The notes beneath the pieces were generated by a model. The model saw only the letters and a program-made list of their open reading frames with translations, searched no databases and was not told the origin of the DNA. Positions 33,681 to 44,857 of a stretch of DNA of 64,000 bases are shown piece by piece. The DNA comes from Miscanthus floridulus (taxonomy: Eukaryota > Streptophyta > Magnoliopsida > Poales > Poaceae), in NCBI RefSeq assembly GCF_019320115.1, contig NC_089589.1, forward strand, positions 21,972,580 to 22,036,579, read 5' to 3'. The first letter of the stretch is position 1. Each line of letters starts with the position of its first letter. The position numbers and the translations under genes were made by a program.

Positions 33681-34632
33681 TTTTTTGGTTTTTTTAGCCC
33701 AGTTTTTTTGTGGTGCTACAATACATTGTTTTGAACTCAATTTTAAAATTTGGGCCAATTTTGACTTTTTTTGTATATTTCCTTAATTTATTTCGATTCT
33801 TTGATTTTTTTCGAATATGTCAAATTTGAACTGCAGGTGCATGGAATATTGCAATGTAGTGTTTCGAAAAATGTTATTCATGTTAATTGGTGCATGTTGA
33901 GTCCCTATCCATGAACTCGCATCAAATTTCGCGCATCTTCTTCACGTAACATGACGACCGACTTGTCGGAAAAGTGTTTTTAAATTATATAAAATCCATA
34001 CGAAGTCCAAAAATCACGAAACTTGTCGAGGTGTCATGTTATCGCATGTGTAGGCTGTGGTAAAAAATTAAGAAGGTTTCGAACGAGTTGCGACGTCGGA
34101 TGCCTGAAACCCAAACATCTCCACATCACATTTAGTCCCTCTCATGTGGAGATGTCTGGGTTTCAGGCATCCGACGTCGCAACTCGCTCAAAACCTTCTC
34201 AATTTTTACCACACCCTACACATACGATAACATGACACCTCGACAAGTTTCGTGATTTTTGGACTTCGTATGGATTTTATATAATTTAAAAACACTTTTC
34301 CGACAAGTTTCTCGTCATGTTACGTGAAGAAGATGCCCGAAATTTGATGCGAGTTCATGGATAGGGACTCAACATACACCAAATACCATGAATAACATTT
34401 TTCGAATCACTAAATTGCATTATTCCATCCACCTGCAGTTCAAATTTGAAATATTCGAAAAAATCAACGAAAAGAAATAAATTAGGGAAATATATCAAAA
34501 AAAAAGTCAAAATTGACCCAAAATTTAAAATTGAGTTTTAAATAATGTATTATAGCACCACAAAAAAACTGAGTTCAAAAAACAAAAAAAAACAAAAAAT
34601 TTGCCGAGGGCCTAGCCTGGCCCTCGGTAAAG
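33640..34632. repeat. ~1-kb palindrome inside the CACTA element
   Basis: Sequence on either side of about 34135 is an inverted copy: for example GTGGTGCTA at 33710 pairs with TAGCACCAC ending 34561, and CATCTCCAC at 34116 pairs with GTGGAGATG ending 34154. Arms are about 490 bp with a loop of about 17 bases. Mismatches are scattered. No protein is encoded. Confidence 0.9.
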
Positions 34633-34689
34633 GGGATCTTTGCCGAGGGCATGGACCAATGGCCCTCGGCAAAGAAAATTAAAAAAAAA

Positions 34690-37560
34690 TACTCCAGCTT
34701 CTGCTTTTCCTTCCCCACTCTCTGCTCCTTCCTAACGCTTCTCGTCCCTCCTCCGCACCGTGCCCACCCCCACCGAGCGCCGCAGCCGCCCCCGCCCCCG
34801 GCGAGGTTACTGCTGCCAAGCACCGCGTCCGCCTTTGCAGCCCACGGGCTGGCACATCGTCCTGGGCGCGGAGCCTCGCGACCCTCACAGTGCTCGGCGC
34901 GGACGGCGGCGGCCCGTCGCCCCACAGCCGCATCGTCGCCTCCGCTCGCCCCACCGCAGTATCTCGCCCTCCGCACCCTCTCCCTCCCGGATCTTGCTCC
35001 TCGCAGTGCTCTATGCGCACGGTGCCGCCGTCCTCGGTGCGTCAACCGGCGTCTCCTCGCCTCCGCCATCTCCTTCGCGGCAGCTCTAGGGTTTCCCACC
35101 TCGATCCGGCTCTGATCTACAGTTCTCGTCCCCTTGACGCAGGAAGATATACAGCGTGTGCACGCCGAGGCCGCCGCACGACTGGTCGCAGCAGCTCTAC
35201 CACAGGTACTGGGAGCCATTCGTGGAGTACATCGACTCCATGGTGAGCCGCCTGTTCATAACGGGTCCAGTTTGCCTATTTACCCTTCTGCTACACACAA
35301 AGGTTCTTCTTAGTCTAACCATGCTCCTCACAAATTTCAGATCATGCCCGAATCTTCCATACCATCCATGTCTGTTGGCTGGATCTGAGACCCCCCTGTC
35401 CCCTTCGCCTTATTCAGGTAGTATAAGCTTCCTGCTGTGATTATTTGGTCCGAACTCTGTTCACCTTCATTGTGTCTTCCATGCTGCAAATTATGACTGC
35501 TAGCTTTCCCTTTCATGTATTGCTTGCACGACTCACCAATAGCTTGTGATTACATCACGGCGATGACATACTTATCAACTTAATTGTGCATCATCTCTGG
35601 TTCTATGCTTGGCAGCTGACCGTTCTCCGCTGTCGAGTATTTAACAAACTTTCACATATACCTGTTACCCTGCCGCACATGCTTGTGACTTGAAGCAGCA
35701 GCCAACTGCATATTAGCACATGCTTGTGACCTGAAGCAGCAGCCAACTGCATTTTATTTGCCCTCCTCTTTGTTTTTGTTTTCTTAATTACTGTTATAGT
35801 GGCATAAATTAATTTGTTCTATCTTAAAAAGTAAGTCTGATGAAGGGCGGGCCCTTTTTTAAAAAAGTAAGTCTGATATTTTTCATTTGGCTTTTTAGCT
35901 GTTGGCCAAGTAGGTAGAATCTGCAATTGTGAGCGTGTCAAAACTTCATTGTCATCTTCACCATCCTCCTGCCCTCAGATTTCAGGTGCTGCTACTGTAC
36001 CTACAGATGGGGGCCAACAGTTCAGGTTTCTCCCTTTTGTAGGTATATCTTGCTTTGCCTTTGCGTCTCATTTGTGCATGCTTCTATTGTGCAGCAATAG
36101 CCTTTAGTTGCTCCTGTTTTTTTGTGTTTCCTCACGTTACTGCTTGCCCGGCCAGTCTAATTTCAGACTGATGTTATGTGTAGCTTTTCCCTCCCTTTTT
36201 TTGCGAGTAACGGCACATTGTTAATTACAAAACTCCCTTTTTTGCTCCATACACTCCAATTTACAGCAACGGTTCCTAATATGCTTGCAGGGAAGTATCG
36301 CAAGGGTAATTGTGTGCAAATATTTGCATCTTTCATTTATGCAATATTATGGATATGCTTGTGCTCAGCTAAAGCAGCAGCTATAGTAGTACTTCGATAT
36401 CTTACTACTATTATCAGTTGGCTCTTGAACTACAAGAAACAAAAGTAGTTGCTCCTTTTGTAGGATTTACAGATGCTGGTCACACTAACACTAGTGTTGT
36501 TAACAGATAATCAAATAGGATGAAAAAAAGTCATTTGTGCAACTGTTTTTTTCTTTTTCCTGTTACCAATCTTAAGATAGCAAAAGATCTTAACAAGTTA
36601 AGGTAGTATCTGATCAATTTAACAAGGAAAGAAAGGAATGAAAAATGAATGACTTGCAAAAATATCTGTACCAACATATCTTTATCTAAGAAGTATCAGA
36701 CTTGAAGTGAAATGAAAAGAGTTCGAAGTAAAATAATGGGCCAATGTCTGTTTTCCATAGTCCAGACTAAGCAGACCACACTGACAATGTCTCTTGGTGG
36801 ATTTTACAAGTAGTTGTCTCTTGCTACATTCAATTCCTTTGAATTTCTTTCCATTTCCCTTTATTCCAAATACATTCTGTAGTAGCTAACTGGGAACTGC
36901 AAGTACACATACCGTCCCTCATGTTGTTTGTTCCTATTTGTCTCTAATTTACATCAAAACGAGTGCAAGAGGTCTGTACATATTTTATAGTTGTGTCCTG
37001 CAAGTACTGATCTGGCTGCCTTGTGTATAAAGATAATATCTTATTTTTGCAGAGTGCATAATCTATAACTCTACTCCTTGTAGGTCATTGGGTCACACCC
37101 ATATTTGTAGTGATGTCAACTCCAGCAAGGACTTTTCTTTTGTGCAAGCAAGGACTTTTCTGTTGTGCTGTCCAAATGTTTCTGTGAACTCTGTATTTAG
37201 GAGCTAGACCTGTTGTGTAGTAAAGATTTGCATGTTGCTCTAAACCAACAGTATATAAGAGCTGTCATATTGCTGTATTCCTAGTTCACTAGTCTGTACA
37301 GTTCGGTCTATTTGGATTGGGGACATGCGAATTTATGATGAATAAACTCTTCATGGATCACTTGTGTTAAATTATTGTGTAATGTGCCCTGTGCCCTGTG
37401 TAGATGCATGAACATCTAGAATTATGGTTGTAATATATTGTGATTTGTGGTTCACAATTATGGTTGTGATATATTGTGAGAAAATGGGTTCTGTGTGATG
37501 GTTGATATATATATGTATATATATGAAATGCTTATGTCGATGGAATGCAAAAAACAAAAA
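34690..37560 (+). other. Captured non-transposon segment in the CACTA element
   Basis: The composition changes from a GC-rich, CpG-rich block (34700-35130, like a grass first exon or 5' UTR) to AT-rich intron-like sequence (35250-37550). Only one exon is recognised (35143-35243). A short direct duplication, CACATGCTTGTGACTTGAAGC versus CACATGCTTGTGACCTGAAGC, lies at about 35678 and 35719. I recognise no other exon. Confidence 0.6.
35143..35243 (+). pseudogene. Captured cullin-like exon
   Basis: After an acceptor (GACGCAG) the frame reads [20 protein letters not shown] then [13 protein letters not shown], and ends at a donor (ATG|GTGAGC). This matches the N-terminal cullin repeat of plant CUL1-type proteins, which read near [21 protein letters not shown]. 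In the intact family it helps build the arm that binds SKP1 and F-box proteins in SCF ubiquitin ligases. Here it is a single exon within a CACTA element, without the rest of the protein, so it is a captured fragment rather than a functional cullin. Assignment is from memory of the family. Confidence 0.6.
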
Positions 37561-37577
37561 AAAAATTAAATTTCTGC

Positions 37578-38240
37578 CTCTTTGCCGAGGGCAATGACCA
37601 AGGCCCTCGGCAAAGAGGGTCCTTTGCCGAGGGCCCTAGCAATAGCCCTCGGCAAAGATTTTTTTGGAAAAATCCTGAAAATTTCTTTGCCGAGGGCCAG
37701 AGAGCAGGCCCTCGGCAAAGGTTTTTAAAAAAAATTCAAAAAAAAAACTATTTCTTTGCCGAGGGCCGGCCCTCAGCAAACAAAATTTTTTTTTAAAAAA
37801 AAAAACCTTTGTCGAGGGCCTTGGCAATAGCCCTCGGCAAAGATTTTTTTGGAAAAATCCTGAAAATTTCTTTGCCGAGGGCTAGGGAGGAGGCCCTCGG
37901 CAAAGGTTTTTTAAAAAAAATATAAAAAATTATTTGCCGAGGGCCGGCCCTCGGCAAAAAAAAAATTCAAAAAAAAAATCATTTCTTTGCCGAGGGTCGG
38001 CCCTCGGCAAAGAAACCGCCAACGGCGCCGGCGCGTGACGGCTTCTTTTCTTTGCCGAGGGCCGTCCTGGCCCTCGGCAAAGGCTTTGCCGAGTGCCCGA
38101 TAAAGGGCCCTCGGCAAAGACCCCTTCGCCGTCTAAAAATTCCCCGAGGGGTCTTTGCCGAGGGCAGCCCTCGGCAAAGCCTTTGCCGAGGGTTTCTGGT
38201 CCTTTGCCGAGGGCCAGAGACCCTCGGCAAAGCATGCGAG
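37578..38240. repeat. Right subterminal repeat array of the CACTA element
   Basis: Dense TTTGCCGAGGGC and inverse motifs like the left end. A unit of about 187 bp is duplicated in tandem (about 37622-37808 and 37809-37990), sharing CAATAGCCCTCGGCAAAGA and the phrase TTGGAAAAATCCTGAAAATT. Confidence 0.9.
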
Positions 38241-38253
38241 TCCAGTAGTGAAG

Positions 38254-39189
38254 CTGCGGTGACGGTTGACCTTATCGACCTAGAGATCAGTCCCTCGATA
38301 AGTAGTTGATAGATATTATAGAAAGAATCATAGTCGTACAATTTGTTACGATACCAGAAGGTAATTTGAGTCTTGCAAGGGTTTTATTAAAACCGGGTTT
38401 CACTTACAAACCATGGCAGACCATCCAAATAACAAAACAAGCAGAAGCTAACACATTGCCGACCGGCGGCATGGGTGGGGACATAACCTTAATTTTTGTC
38501 TAATCTTCGTCATCTTCACGAAAGTCGAACTCCAGCTTTTCGTCTGGATCAACAGGGCAACATGAGTACATATAGTACACTCTACTACAGTACTACATAT
38601 GAAAGAAGTTATTAATCGATGGAAGGATAAGGGGCCGCGATGACTAGGTAAATGCTGTACCTTTGGGCTGGATCAACCTTCCCGTGTTTGGTTGACAAGC
38701 GCTCGATCCCAGGCATCTTCGTGTGTTTTCACAGTTATTAATCGCCATGCGCAAGCCACCAAATGAGCATTTTTTCTCTCGCTGTGACGCATGTACGTAC
38801 AGGTGCAAACACATGAATTTAGAGCATCGCAAAAAGATAACTCAGCCGACGCGACTACGGTCCTACAGATTTAAGAACCTGCTCAACACGGGGTGGACTA
38901 TAGAGGATAAATGGGGCTGTCACCACCCGCTATCTACCACGCGACCAGGGAGCTGGGTGCACTCACAGGCAGAGCAACATGTAAGCACCACGCTTACACG
39001 AGCCTCGGCCACTCAGCCTGATATATCAACTAGTAGGCCAAGCGCTCTATGAACCCGCGCACAAAAGTAAAGGGAACCTTAACTAAGCAAGATATATAAT
39101 TGAAGTAAATGTAACCATGTAGATAAGAATATAATATATTAATAATGAAGTCTCATAAGATATGAAAGTGAAGATATAAGGGCTTTACC
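38254..39189. other. Unassigned region right of the CACTA element
   Basis: No long gene. On the minus strand 38502-38570 reads PVDPDEKLEFDFREDDED then stop, an acidic C-terminus-like stretch. At about 38664-38720 another minus frame reads MPGIERLSTKHGKVDPAQ up to a GT. They may be remnants of exons of an unrecognised gene, but the splice phases do not join cleanly. Confidence 0.3.
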
Positions 39190-41867
39190 GAGCCTCCGAG
39201 ACTAGATCCAGAACTTGAGTATGAGCCCAACTTGACCATAACTCCCGAAGATGCAAGTGCTCATCTTCAGCACTTTCTGGAGATTTGCAGCACATTCACT
39301 GTCAAAGGAGTCGCTCAAGATGGTGTGTTACTTCGTCTCTTCCCATTTTCACTTTCCCATTTTCACTTTTGGGAAAGACGAAGCAATGGTTCTATGCCAA
39401 TAAAGATAACATCAATACCTAGGCAAAGTGCTCCAATGCATTCCTAGTAAAGTTCTTTCCAATGGGCAAAACCAATGCCTTGCGTGGAAGAATTTCAAGC
39501 TTTCAGCAGCAACATGATGAATCAATTTTCGAGGCATGGGAACGCTTTCAAGAGTATATTTCAGAATGTCCTCATCATGGGATGGAGAATTGGTTGCTCA
39601 TGCAGACTTTCTACCACGGGTTAATCAATAGCGCCCGTGAAAATATGGATGATGCTGCTAGAGGAGCGTTCTTATCACTCACGATCACTGAAGCGACGGC
39701 TCTTATAGAGAAGATGATTTCCAACCAGGGCTGGTCGGAAGAACGTCTCCAATCTCGCAAGAAAGGCGGAGGTATGTATACGGTCAAAGAAGTAGACATG
39801 TTGTCTGCTAAGATGGACCTGCTTATGAAGAGACTTGAAGATCAAGCTAATGAGAAGCAAGATGCCATGCAAGTTTATGACTCACATATGACATGTGAAG
39901 TATGTGGAAACACCGGGCATTCGGGAAACAACTGCCCCAAAATGCAAGAGGATGTGAACTTCATCAACAACAACTCCAACAGATATCGTCCTCTACAACA
40001 ACAACACCAACAAGGACAAGGATGGAGTCAACAACCATGGCTCAACTATCAAGGTAATTACCAAGGTAATAATTTTAATGATTCTTATAATCAACCATCC
40101 TTGAAAGATCTAGTTTTAGGACAAGCTAAAATCAATGAAAGTATATCTAAAAAGCTTGCTTCTAATAATAAGATCTTAGAAAATATAAATAATAAAATAG
40201 ATAGTTTCTCATCTGCCATGAAAAACCAGCTTAGCTTTAATAAAATGCTAGAATCACAAATAGCTCAATTGGCATATACTATTCCTTCAACCAAGAAAGG
40301 TAAGATTCCGGGACAACCGGAAGAACCTGAAACTGTGAACATTGTTGAGACAGTAAATTTAGAGTTTTACAAAGAACCAAGCTGTGGAAATTGGCGGGAT
40401 GAATCCATGCCTGACAAGAAAGGTGATTTTGGACGCCCTGTCATTCCCATCAAGATTGGACCTCATGAGTTCGATGAAGTTATCTGTGACCTTGGTGCAA
40501 GCGTCAATGTTATGCCAAAGGTAATATACGATCACATTTTGCAATTTGGTTCTTTATTGTACACAACCATGTGTGTGCAGCTTGCAGACCAATCAACTCG
40601 CCAAGTAGAAGGGATTACAGAGGATGTCATTATACGAGTTGGAACAACATATGTACCCGTGGAGTTCATAGTTTTGGACACTGGCCATGATTTAAGGGCA
40701 CCCATCATTTTGGGACATCCCTTCTTACACACTACTAAAGCCATCATCCATGCCGGGAGTGCCAAGATCTGTTTCCAAATAAAAGATAGAATGGAGAAGT
40801 TTTCTTTTAAATCTTGCAAGTTGCAATCTCCTAACATGTCACCGGTACAACCTCCAACTAGATAAGCCAAAGGGAAGAAGAAGAACATGCCACAAGAGCC
40901 AAAGAAACTCAAGACTACACCACCATCAATGCATGAAATTGCAAGAGTGAAACAAATACAAATGATGTGGTGCAAGAAGGAAGGGCAACCAGCTTAGTCC
41001 TCTTCTCCAAGACTAAACCATGACCCTAAGAAGAATCTGCCTCAAGAAGCAAGGAAAAACAAGACTGAACAAGGTAAGATTGAAGATGTCAAAATGATCA
41101 ACACAAGGTTTGGTAAACCTCCACTTCGACAATCCAACTACGGCTATCTCCTCAATTCACCATTCATCCCCAAGAAAGGAGATCCAAGCTACCCAACGAT
41201 CAAATGTTCGATCGGACCACAAGTGTTCCATAATGCTTTCTGTGACCTTGGATCAGGTGTCAACATAATGTCCAAGGTAACATATGATAACTTGTTAGGA
41301 GGACCTTTGTCCCCTACTTTCATTCATTTACAGATGGCAAACCAAACAATTCGGTTTCCGGAGGGACTAGCAAGAGATATCGTGGTGAAAATCAAAGATG
41401 ACTACGTCCCCATCGACTTCGTAATTCTAGACATGGGAGCCGATGAGGAAGTTCCTCTCATCCTTGGAAGACCGTTTCTCAACACCACGAATGTTGTTAT
41501 CTACGTGAGATCGGGACAAATCCACTTCCAATTTCCAGGATGGAAGGTAAAATGTGTTTTCAATAGTTACAAAACTAACAAACAGGTCAAGGAGAACCAT
41601 CCCAATAGAAGGCCTCATTCAACAGCACATCAAAGGAATCAATCCCGAAGATTAAGAAGGAAGAACAAGTTAAGAAGGATAAGCCCGTCAAACCAAAATC
41701 AAATCCAAAACCAAAACAAGCTTGGCGGAAGAAGGTGGCACCACCATCAGAGGCGCCACCAGCAAAGTCTCCATCTTCGGAATCAACCGAGGCACCTGAA
41801 CAATGAACTTGACAAGGGGAAGTCCAGTTCGAAGGACTTAAAACACCGAACCCTCGCCGGGAGGTAA
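39190..41867 (+). pseudogene. LTR retroelement gag with two aspartic-protease-like domains
   Basis: One reading frame (39462-41867) with stops at about 40863 and 40996 encodes a gag (AWERFQEYISECPHHGMENW, FYHGLINSARENMDDAA), a CCHC zinc knuckle (CEVCGNTGHSGNNC) and a protease-like domain (ICDLGASVNVMPKVIYD ... APIILGHPFL). A second protease-like domain follows (FCDLGSGVNIMSKVTYD ... VPLILGRPFL). The gag start continues upstream to about 39190 (EDASAHLQHFLEICSTF), separated by a frameshift at a 14-bp tandem duplication (39342-39369). No reverse transcriptase or integrase follows; instead a long untranslated stretch leads to the 3' LTR. Gag packages RNA and the protease would mature it. With DLG in place of the usual DTG/DSG, activity is uncertain. 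Confidence 0.8.
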
Positions 41868-43467
41868 ACTCGGTAGTTACCCATATTTACTTTTCCCCAA
41901 GTGCATAATTTTCCTTTAGCATATTTACTTTTCTACATTGCATAGAAAAAACTTTTTCTACATAAAAATAAAAAGTTTGATAAAACAAAATAAGTCAAAA
42001 ACCAGCTTGGGGGAGATGCACCTCCGTTATCCAGGTAAGTATCTTTCTACTTCATTTTACTTACTAAGCATTTCTAGTAATAAAAATAAAAAGTATAAAA
42101 AATAAATATAATATGTATGTTAGTTGCTTTAAAGTTTTTAAGAGTCACTTATAAATAAAAGGAGCTTAATCTTTCTCTTCATAATCTCTTTAGATAGACA
42201 TGTTGAATAGTTGCTCTGTTGTAATTCCTTTCAAGTACCTAGTTTTTAGTTTAAAATTCTCCCGAGTTTTGGATGAATTTGATTTGATACAAGGACTTAC
42301 TCTAAACTTGAAACTCGTGGGTAGCATATGCTTGATCTAAGTCTAGGTAATTGATAAATATGATATGAGATGATTTTGAGTTGCTTTCCTGTATGACAAG
42401 CTTAAATTCCTACCACAGCCATATATGTTGTTCATGCTATGAAAACTTTCCACATATATGCTACTTGTATATGCGTTGAGTTTTGTCAAGCTTTGTGATC
42501 CTTATGAGGAAATTATCATGTTTTTAAAATCAAGATCACGTACACACTACCCAAATATGCACTACTTCTACACTAGGAGTAGGCGCAAAAACATGCCTTC
42601 TATTTAGATCCACCAAAAAATGTTCTACTCCTACACTGCGAGTAAATAAAAACATGCCTATTAGGTTTTCACTCAAAATAAATACTCCTAGTTCTTGTTG
42701 GTATCCCTCTCAAAGTTTTGTTCCAAAAAGAGGCATGGGGCTATGTTCGAAAAAAAAGAGAAAGAAAGAAAGAAAAAGAGAAGAAAAATGAGAAGAAGAA
42801 AAAAAGAATAAAGATAGCCCCTGTTCTCACAAAAATATTTCAAGTTTCAATAAGACAAAAGATTTGTTTCAAGGAGCAAGATAGGTTTTGTTTATCCATT
42901 ATATTTAGCCACCATATATCCACTATATATATTCACACACATGCACATCTTGATTTGATTGTATGACATTTTTCTCTTTCGATCCGAGGTTTGAATTTAC
43001 AATATATGCATTACAAGTATGCTCACGCTTTCTCCCTACCTATGAGCTCCACAAAAGCTTTAGTTATAGGAAGAAAACAGCAACAACAAGTTATGCCTTG
43101 GTGAGGATCTAAAAATACCACATATAGAGAAACTTGAGAGTGTCATACAAAGGAATCTCTGAGTTTCATTTGAAAATTTATAAAACCTCCGGAATAAGGT
43201 TAAGCAAAAGAACTTGAGATATAGTGCTTTACTTGATCGTTCTGTCTTTCAATTACTCAAGACCCAAGTGATGGCTAAGAAGCCCCATGAAGTTGAAGGT
43301 AATATGGGTGAGTTTTAAAGTCGAATCAATTTATTTCAATCCGGAGGAGAATTTTACATTAAACTCATGTGTACTTTTGAGGAGTGAAAGCATTGTAGCA
43401 ACTCCTGATCCATTGCTAAAGTTTAAGCTTTGCTCAGGGACGAGCAAAGGTTAAGCTTAAGGGATCT
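41868..43467 (+). mobile_element. Untranslated part of the gag-only LTR element
   Basis: 1.6 kb without a gene. It includes CTTGGGGGAGATGCACC (42005) just after the gag end and CAGGGACGAGCAAAGG (43436) just before the LTR, both phrases familiar from grass gypsy elements. A purine-rich run (42745-42810) gives a meaningless KEK-rich frame. Confidence 0.6.
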
Positions 43468-44110
43468 TGTTGACGGTCGCTACAGCAAAAATAAACCGTT
43501 AATTTCACTTGCATTTATCCTTAAAATCAAACATCAACATAGGTTTAGAGGCTTTAAACTAACGAATTCAACAAGCCTTGGTGAATATTTGCATACAGGC
43601 TGATTTATCCAGAAAATAGGCCAAGATGGGCCATATTACATCAGAAAATCAAGATGATCCGCAACGAAACCGACTCCACTGGCCTCACATCCACCATCCA
43701 CGACTTACCGCCAAAGATCGACGGCAGAGAAAGCGAAGGGGGTTGGCCGACCTACAGGTGGGGTCGGCCGACCCCTTGTCCCCACTTCTCAGCCTCCCAT
43801 CAAACGTGGACTCTCCACCGACCTTGAGGATCAATCTTACCCATACGTTGAAGTCGGTTTGGATTGGAGGGACAAGATGGAGCCGTGCCATGGATTCATG
43901 GGCCCATAGGGTGCCGGGTGCCCCCTATAAAAAGACCCCTAGACCCCCTCTAGGGAGGCAATTCGATTCATTCGAGTTAAACCAACTTCAGAGAAGAGAA
44001 GAGCTCCCATAAACTTAGAGAATTAGCATAGCTTACTTTAGTTAGATCAAGGAGAGTCATGCTGCTGCTCGGATTTCGGATTCAGTCACCGGAGGCTTGG
44101 TATAGCCCTT
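43468..44110 (+). repeat. 3' LTR (partial) of the gag-only element
   Basis: It starts TGTTGACGGTCGC right after the purine-containing GGTTAAGCTTAAGGGATCT, as in grass gypsy LTRs. A TATA-like CCTATAAAAAG lies at 43923-43933 and would start transcripts near 43960. The right end dissolves into simple repeats around 44110. No 5' LTR is present in the window. Confidence 0.65.
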
Positions 44111-44117
44111 GTAACCA

Positions 44118-44460
44118 TTACATTCACAACCACCACCAAAGTTGCCGCTGCCACCACCACGCCCCGCTGCCGCCGCCGCCACCACCACCACCACCACCAC
44201 CACAGCCGCCGGCCACCACCACCACCACCAAAGCCGCCGCCACCACCACCACACCACGTCGCCCGCCGCCAGATCCGGCCGCCACCGGCCAAGAAGAAGG
44301 GGGAGGGGAGGGGCGCCAGCGGGGGAAGAAGAAGGGGGAGGGGAGGGGCGCCGGCGGGGGAAGAAGGGAGGGAAGGGGCGCCCGCCAGGGAAGAAGAAGG
44401 GGGAGGGGGGAGGGGCGGGGCGGCGGCGGCGGCGGCAGGGAGAGGAGGGGCGCTGGGGCC
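44118..44460. repeat. CCA/CCG and GGGGAGGGG low-complexity tract
   Basis: A CCACCACC/GCCGCCGCC microsatellite (44118-44280) passes into imperfect GGGGAGGGGCGCCGGCGGG tandem units (44297-44460). Proline- or glycine-rich open frames here are compositional. Confidence 0.85.
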
Positions 44461-44479
44461 GGTTAATTAAGTAGGATTT

Positions 44480-44774
44480 TGTCCTTTGCCGAGTGTCCTA
44501 GATCTGGGCACTCGGCAAAGTTTTTTTTCATTTTTTTCTTCTCCTTCTTTCCCAGAAAAAAGATTTTATTTCTTTGTCGAGTGCAAAAAAGAAAACACTC
44601 GGCAAACACCCTCTTTGCCGAGTATTTTTTTACACTCGGCAAACCCACTCTTTGCCGAGTGTTTTTTTTTTTTTTTTTTTTTTGCCGAGTGTTTTTAGCG
44701 CAGCACTCAGCAAAGAACTTGTTCGCCGAGTGCCCGAGGGAATACACTCGGCAAATTTGACGTTTCCGGTAGTG
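44480..44774. mobile_element. End fragment of a second CACTA element (TTTGCCGAGTG subtype)
   Basis: Motifs CTTTGCCGAGTG and CACTCGGCAAAG are arrayed in inverted pairs, and the end reads TTTCCGGTAGTG (inverse CACTACCGGAAA) at 44774. No matching other end is found, so it is truncated on the left. The subterminal motif differs from the 33158 element at the last two bases (GTG instead of GGG), indicating another subfamily. Confidence 0.8.
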
Positions 44775-44776
44775 AT

Positions 44777-44784
44777 TATATAAA
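44777..44784 (+). promoter_or_regulatory. TATA box of the defensin-like gene
   Basis: TATATAAA lies 81 bp before the ATG at 44858, consistent with a start site near 44810. It is only two bases from the end of the CACTA fragment. Confidence 0.6.
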
Positions 44785-44857
44785 TTGGGGACCTCTTGGC
44801 CTAGACAGATAACACAGCACTAGTAATCCAACACAAATTTCTTAAGCTGATCTAGAG

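Larger units (their letters stand above)
33158..38250. mobile_element. Complete non-autonomous CACTA element (5,093 bp) with captured host sequence
   Basis: Termini CACTACTGGA (33158) and TCCAGTAGTG (ending 38250) are exact inverted repeats, flanked by the 3-bp duplication AAG (33155-33157 and 38251-38253). Subterminal regions are packed with CTTTGCCGAGGGC and its inverse GCCCTCGGCAAAG, presumed binding sites of the CACTA accessory protein. There is no transposase. The middle holds a ~1-kb palindrome (33640-34632) and about 2.9 kb of captured sequence (34690-37560), including a cullin-like exon. This is a Pack-CACTA-type element that would need transposase supplied in trans. Confidence 0.93.

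Noticed and set aside
33174..33700. Regularly spaced TTTGCCGAGGGC repeats resembling a CRISPR array
   Set aside because: The motifs alternate in orientation, spacing is irregular, and they sit just inside CACTA termini in a plant genome. They are transposon subterminal repeats.
34575..35246. Alanine- and arginine-rich frames up to 214 codons inside the CACTA element
   Set aside because: Compositional frames in a GC-rich captured segment and in the TTTGCCGAGGGC array; only the cullin-like stretch has family resemblance.
42718..42966. Lysine/glutamate-rich 82-codon frame
   Set aside because: Created by a purine-rich low-complexity run in the untranslated part of an LTR element.
43626..44012. 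128-codon frame in the 3' LTR
   Set aside because: It lies wholly in the LTR, spans the TATA region and matches no retroelement or host protein I know.
44057..44474. Proline- or glycine-rich proteins from CCA/GGGGAGGGG repeats
   Set aside because: Simple-sequence translation on both strands; no start context or domain.
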